Below are positions 48,942 to 49,617 of a stretch of DNA of 49,617 nucleotides, piece after piece. Position 1 is the first letter of the stretch. Every line of letters starts with the position of its first letter. Both the position numbers and the translations under genes were made by a program. The stretch is from CAVURW01 sp963743595 (GTDB lineage Bacteria > Verrucomicrobiota > Verrucomicrobiia > Methylacidiphilales > UBA1321): contig CAVURW010000080.1 in the NCBI GenBank assembly GCA_963743595.1, positions 1 through 49,617 of the forward strand, given 5' to 3'. The notes beneath the pieces were generated by a model. The model did not search any database, was not told the DNA's origin, and saw only the letters and a program-made list of their open reading frames with translations.

Positions 48942-49508
48942 TCAATCGTGCGCCGGTGGCGTCAACGTTCGCATCAAAAGATGCCCCAGAATTAACTGAA
49001 AATCCTCTGCCAACTGCATATCATTCACGTGAAAGTGAATGCTCACATCCGCTAATTTCAAAGCCGCCCCACCAGAAAATCCGAGAACCGCAAAGCTGCG
49101 CATGCCTATTCTCTTAGCCGCCTTCAGGGCCTCCAAAATATTCGGCGAATTCCCACTGCCCGTGAGCACGATCAAAACATCCCCAGGACTGGCATGGACT
49201 TCTAATTGCGCGCTAAAGACCTTGTCGTAACCCTCGTCATTGCCCAGGCACGTTAAGACAGCAGGGTTCGACGCCAGACTCTGAAACCGCAAACCAGAAC
49301 CGATCTTTTTTGAAACAGGATAGACAAAATCATTTGCCCAATGATTTGCATTGCCCGCACTTCCCCCATTACCAGCAATAAAGACCCCGCGCTTCTCTTT
49401 CCAAGCTTCGCTCAGAGCATCCCGGAGCATTTCCGTCGTTGACCAATCGTGATTCTGTAAAGCATCTGCGAGAAGGCGTGTTTGCTGGCTAAAAAAGTCT
49501 TTGGTCAT
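48942..49508 (-). CDS. SIS-domain phosphoheptose isomerase-like protein (GmhA type)
   Basis: The 188-residue protein matches sedoheptulose-7-phosphate isomerase, which makes D-glycero-D-manno-heptose 7-phosphate for LPS or S-layer sugars. GVFIAGNGGSAGNANHWAND is the phosphosugar loop. VLIVLTGSGNSPNILEALKA and FSGGAALKLADVSIHF follow, and MQLAEDFQLILGHLLMRTL matches the GmhA end with its Glu-Asp and His. The length is normal. A fused copy of a SIS domain occurs at 22609-23937; the stand-alone gene is the more canonical form. It is the last full gene in the window and is read towards the DedA gene. Confidence 0.9.
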   Translation of the reverse strand: MTKDFFSQQTRLLADALQNHDWSTTEMLRDALSEAWKEKRGVFIAGNGGSAGNANHWANDFVYPVSKKIGSGLRFQSLASNPAVLTCLGNDEGYDKVFSAQLEVHASPGDVLIVLTGSGNSPNILEALKAAKRIGMRSFAVLGFSGGAALKLADVSIHFHVNDMQLAEDFQLILGHLLMRTLTPPAHD

Positions 49509-49573
49509 AGAACGAGGTGAGGCGGGACGATAGTAAACCTATCGGGGTAAATCAATCACTTCTCGAGTTTTCG

Positions 49574-49617
49574 ATGGCTGCCATCTATACACTTCCGCTT
49601 ATGTCATCGGAATCATT
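49574..49617 (+). CDS. possible gene start cut by the window edge
   Basis: An ATG at 49574 opens a frame (MAAIYTLPLMSSES) that runs to the end of the window, with a second ATG at 49601. It is divergent from the SIS gene with a 65-bp gap that could hold promoters. Too little remains to say more. Confidence 0.25.
   Translation, partial: MAAIYTLPLMSSES

Overview
The window looks like a chromosomal segment of a Gram-negative bacterium of the PVC group, most likely Verrucomicrobiota. This is inferred from gene content, not from a marker gene. The pointers are two prepilin-like proteins with the classic G|xTLxE start, an AraC regulator with a PocR sensor domain, a dihydroorotate-dehydrogenase-like protein paired with an acetyltransferase, a bactofilin, several receiver/PATAN/roadblock regulators, and extragenic repeats of the kind common in PVC genomes. 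Most of the window has moderate GC and is densely coded on both strands, with short gaps.

Region 1-1720 does not match the rest. It holds a ppk2 end and a thioredoxin-like gene in AT-richer DNA, both frameshifted at A/T runs, then a GC-rich piece of an alphaproteobacterial-type bamE that lacks its start and changes frame several times. A GH51 arabinofuranosidase missing its N-terminal half follows (to 2859). This may be a low-quality or chimeric contig end, or real decayed insertions.

2860-3387 is non-coding and carries a 23-bp perfect inverted repeat. Then comes the most striking gene: a 1374-residue penicillin-binding protein (3388-7512) with a glycosyltransferase-51 domain, a class A transpeptidase domain that has lost all three catalytic motifs, and an intact class B (PBP2/FtsI-like) transpeptidase. 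A receiver-PAS-GGDEF-degenerate EAL protein converges on it. The minus strand then carries yidD-yidC, a small unknown gene and an ArnT-like glycosyltransferase. A tRNA-Met and a prepilin-like gene lead on to a second GT-C membrane protein, an unknown gene and a STAS protein.

18005-22364 holds a membrane protein overlapping a MafI-like small protein, a CsoR-type repressor without its first Cys ligand, a soluble chemotaxis receptor, a beta-hydroxyacid dehydrogenase and a PHP phosphoesterase. 22609-29071 looks like a cell-surface and cell-organisation block: a heptose-type nucleotidyltransferase/isomerase fusion, a bactofilin, a roadblock protein, a PATAN protein, a second prepilin, a receiver-PATAN protein and a membrane-anchored coiled-coil protein. 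29335-35863 has a deoxyribosyltransferase-like protein, two short-chain dehydrogenases, a Gfo/Idh/MocA oxidoreductase, aspartate kinase and a metallophosphoesterase.

36176-40253 is sucA-sucB, the E1 and E2 of 2-oxoglutarate dehydrogenase; lpd is not in the window. It is followed by a zinc-ribbon membrane protein with a Pro/Thr linker, a methyltransferase, hisG, a 34-residue AURKAIP1/COX24-type basic protein and an exported alkaline-phosphatase-superfamily enzyme. The last part holds the GNAT/DHOD-like overlapping pair, a divergent PocR-AraC regulator, an unknown protein, a DedA protein and a stand-alone phosphoheptose-isomerase-like SIS protein. No CRISPR array, rRNA, transposase or prophage was seen.
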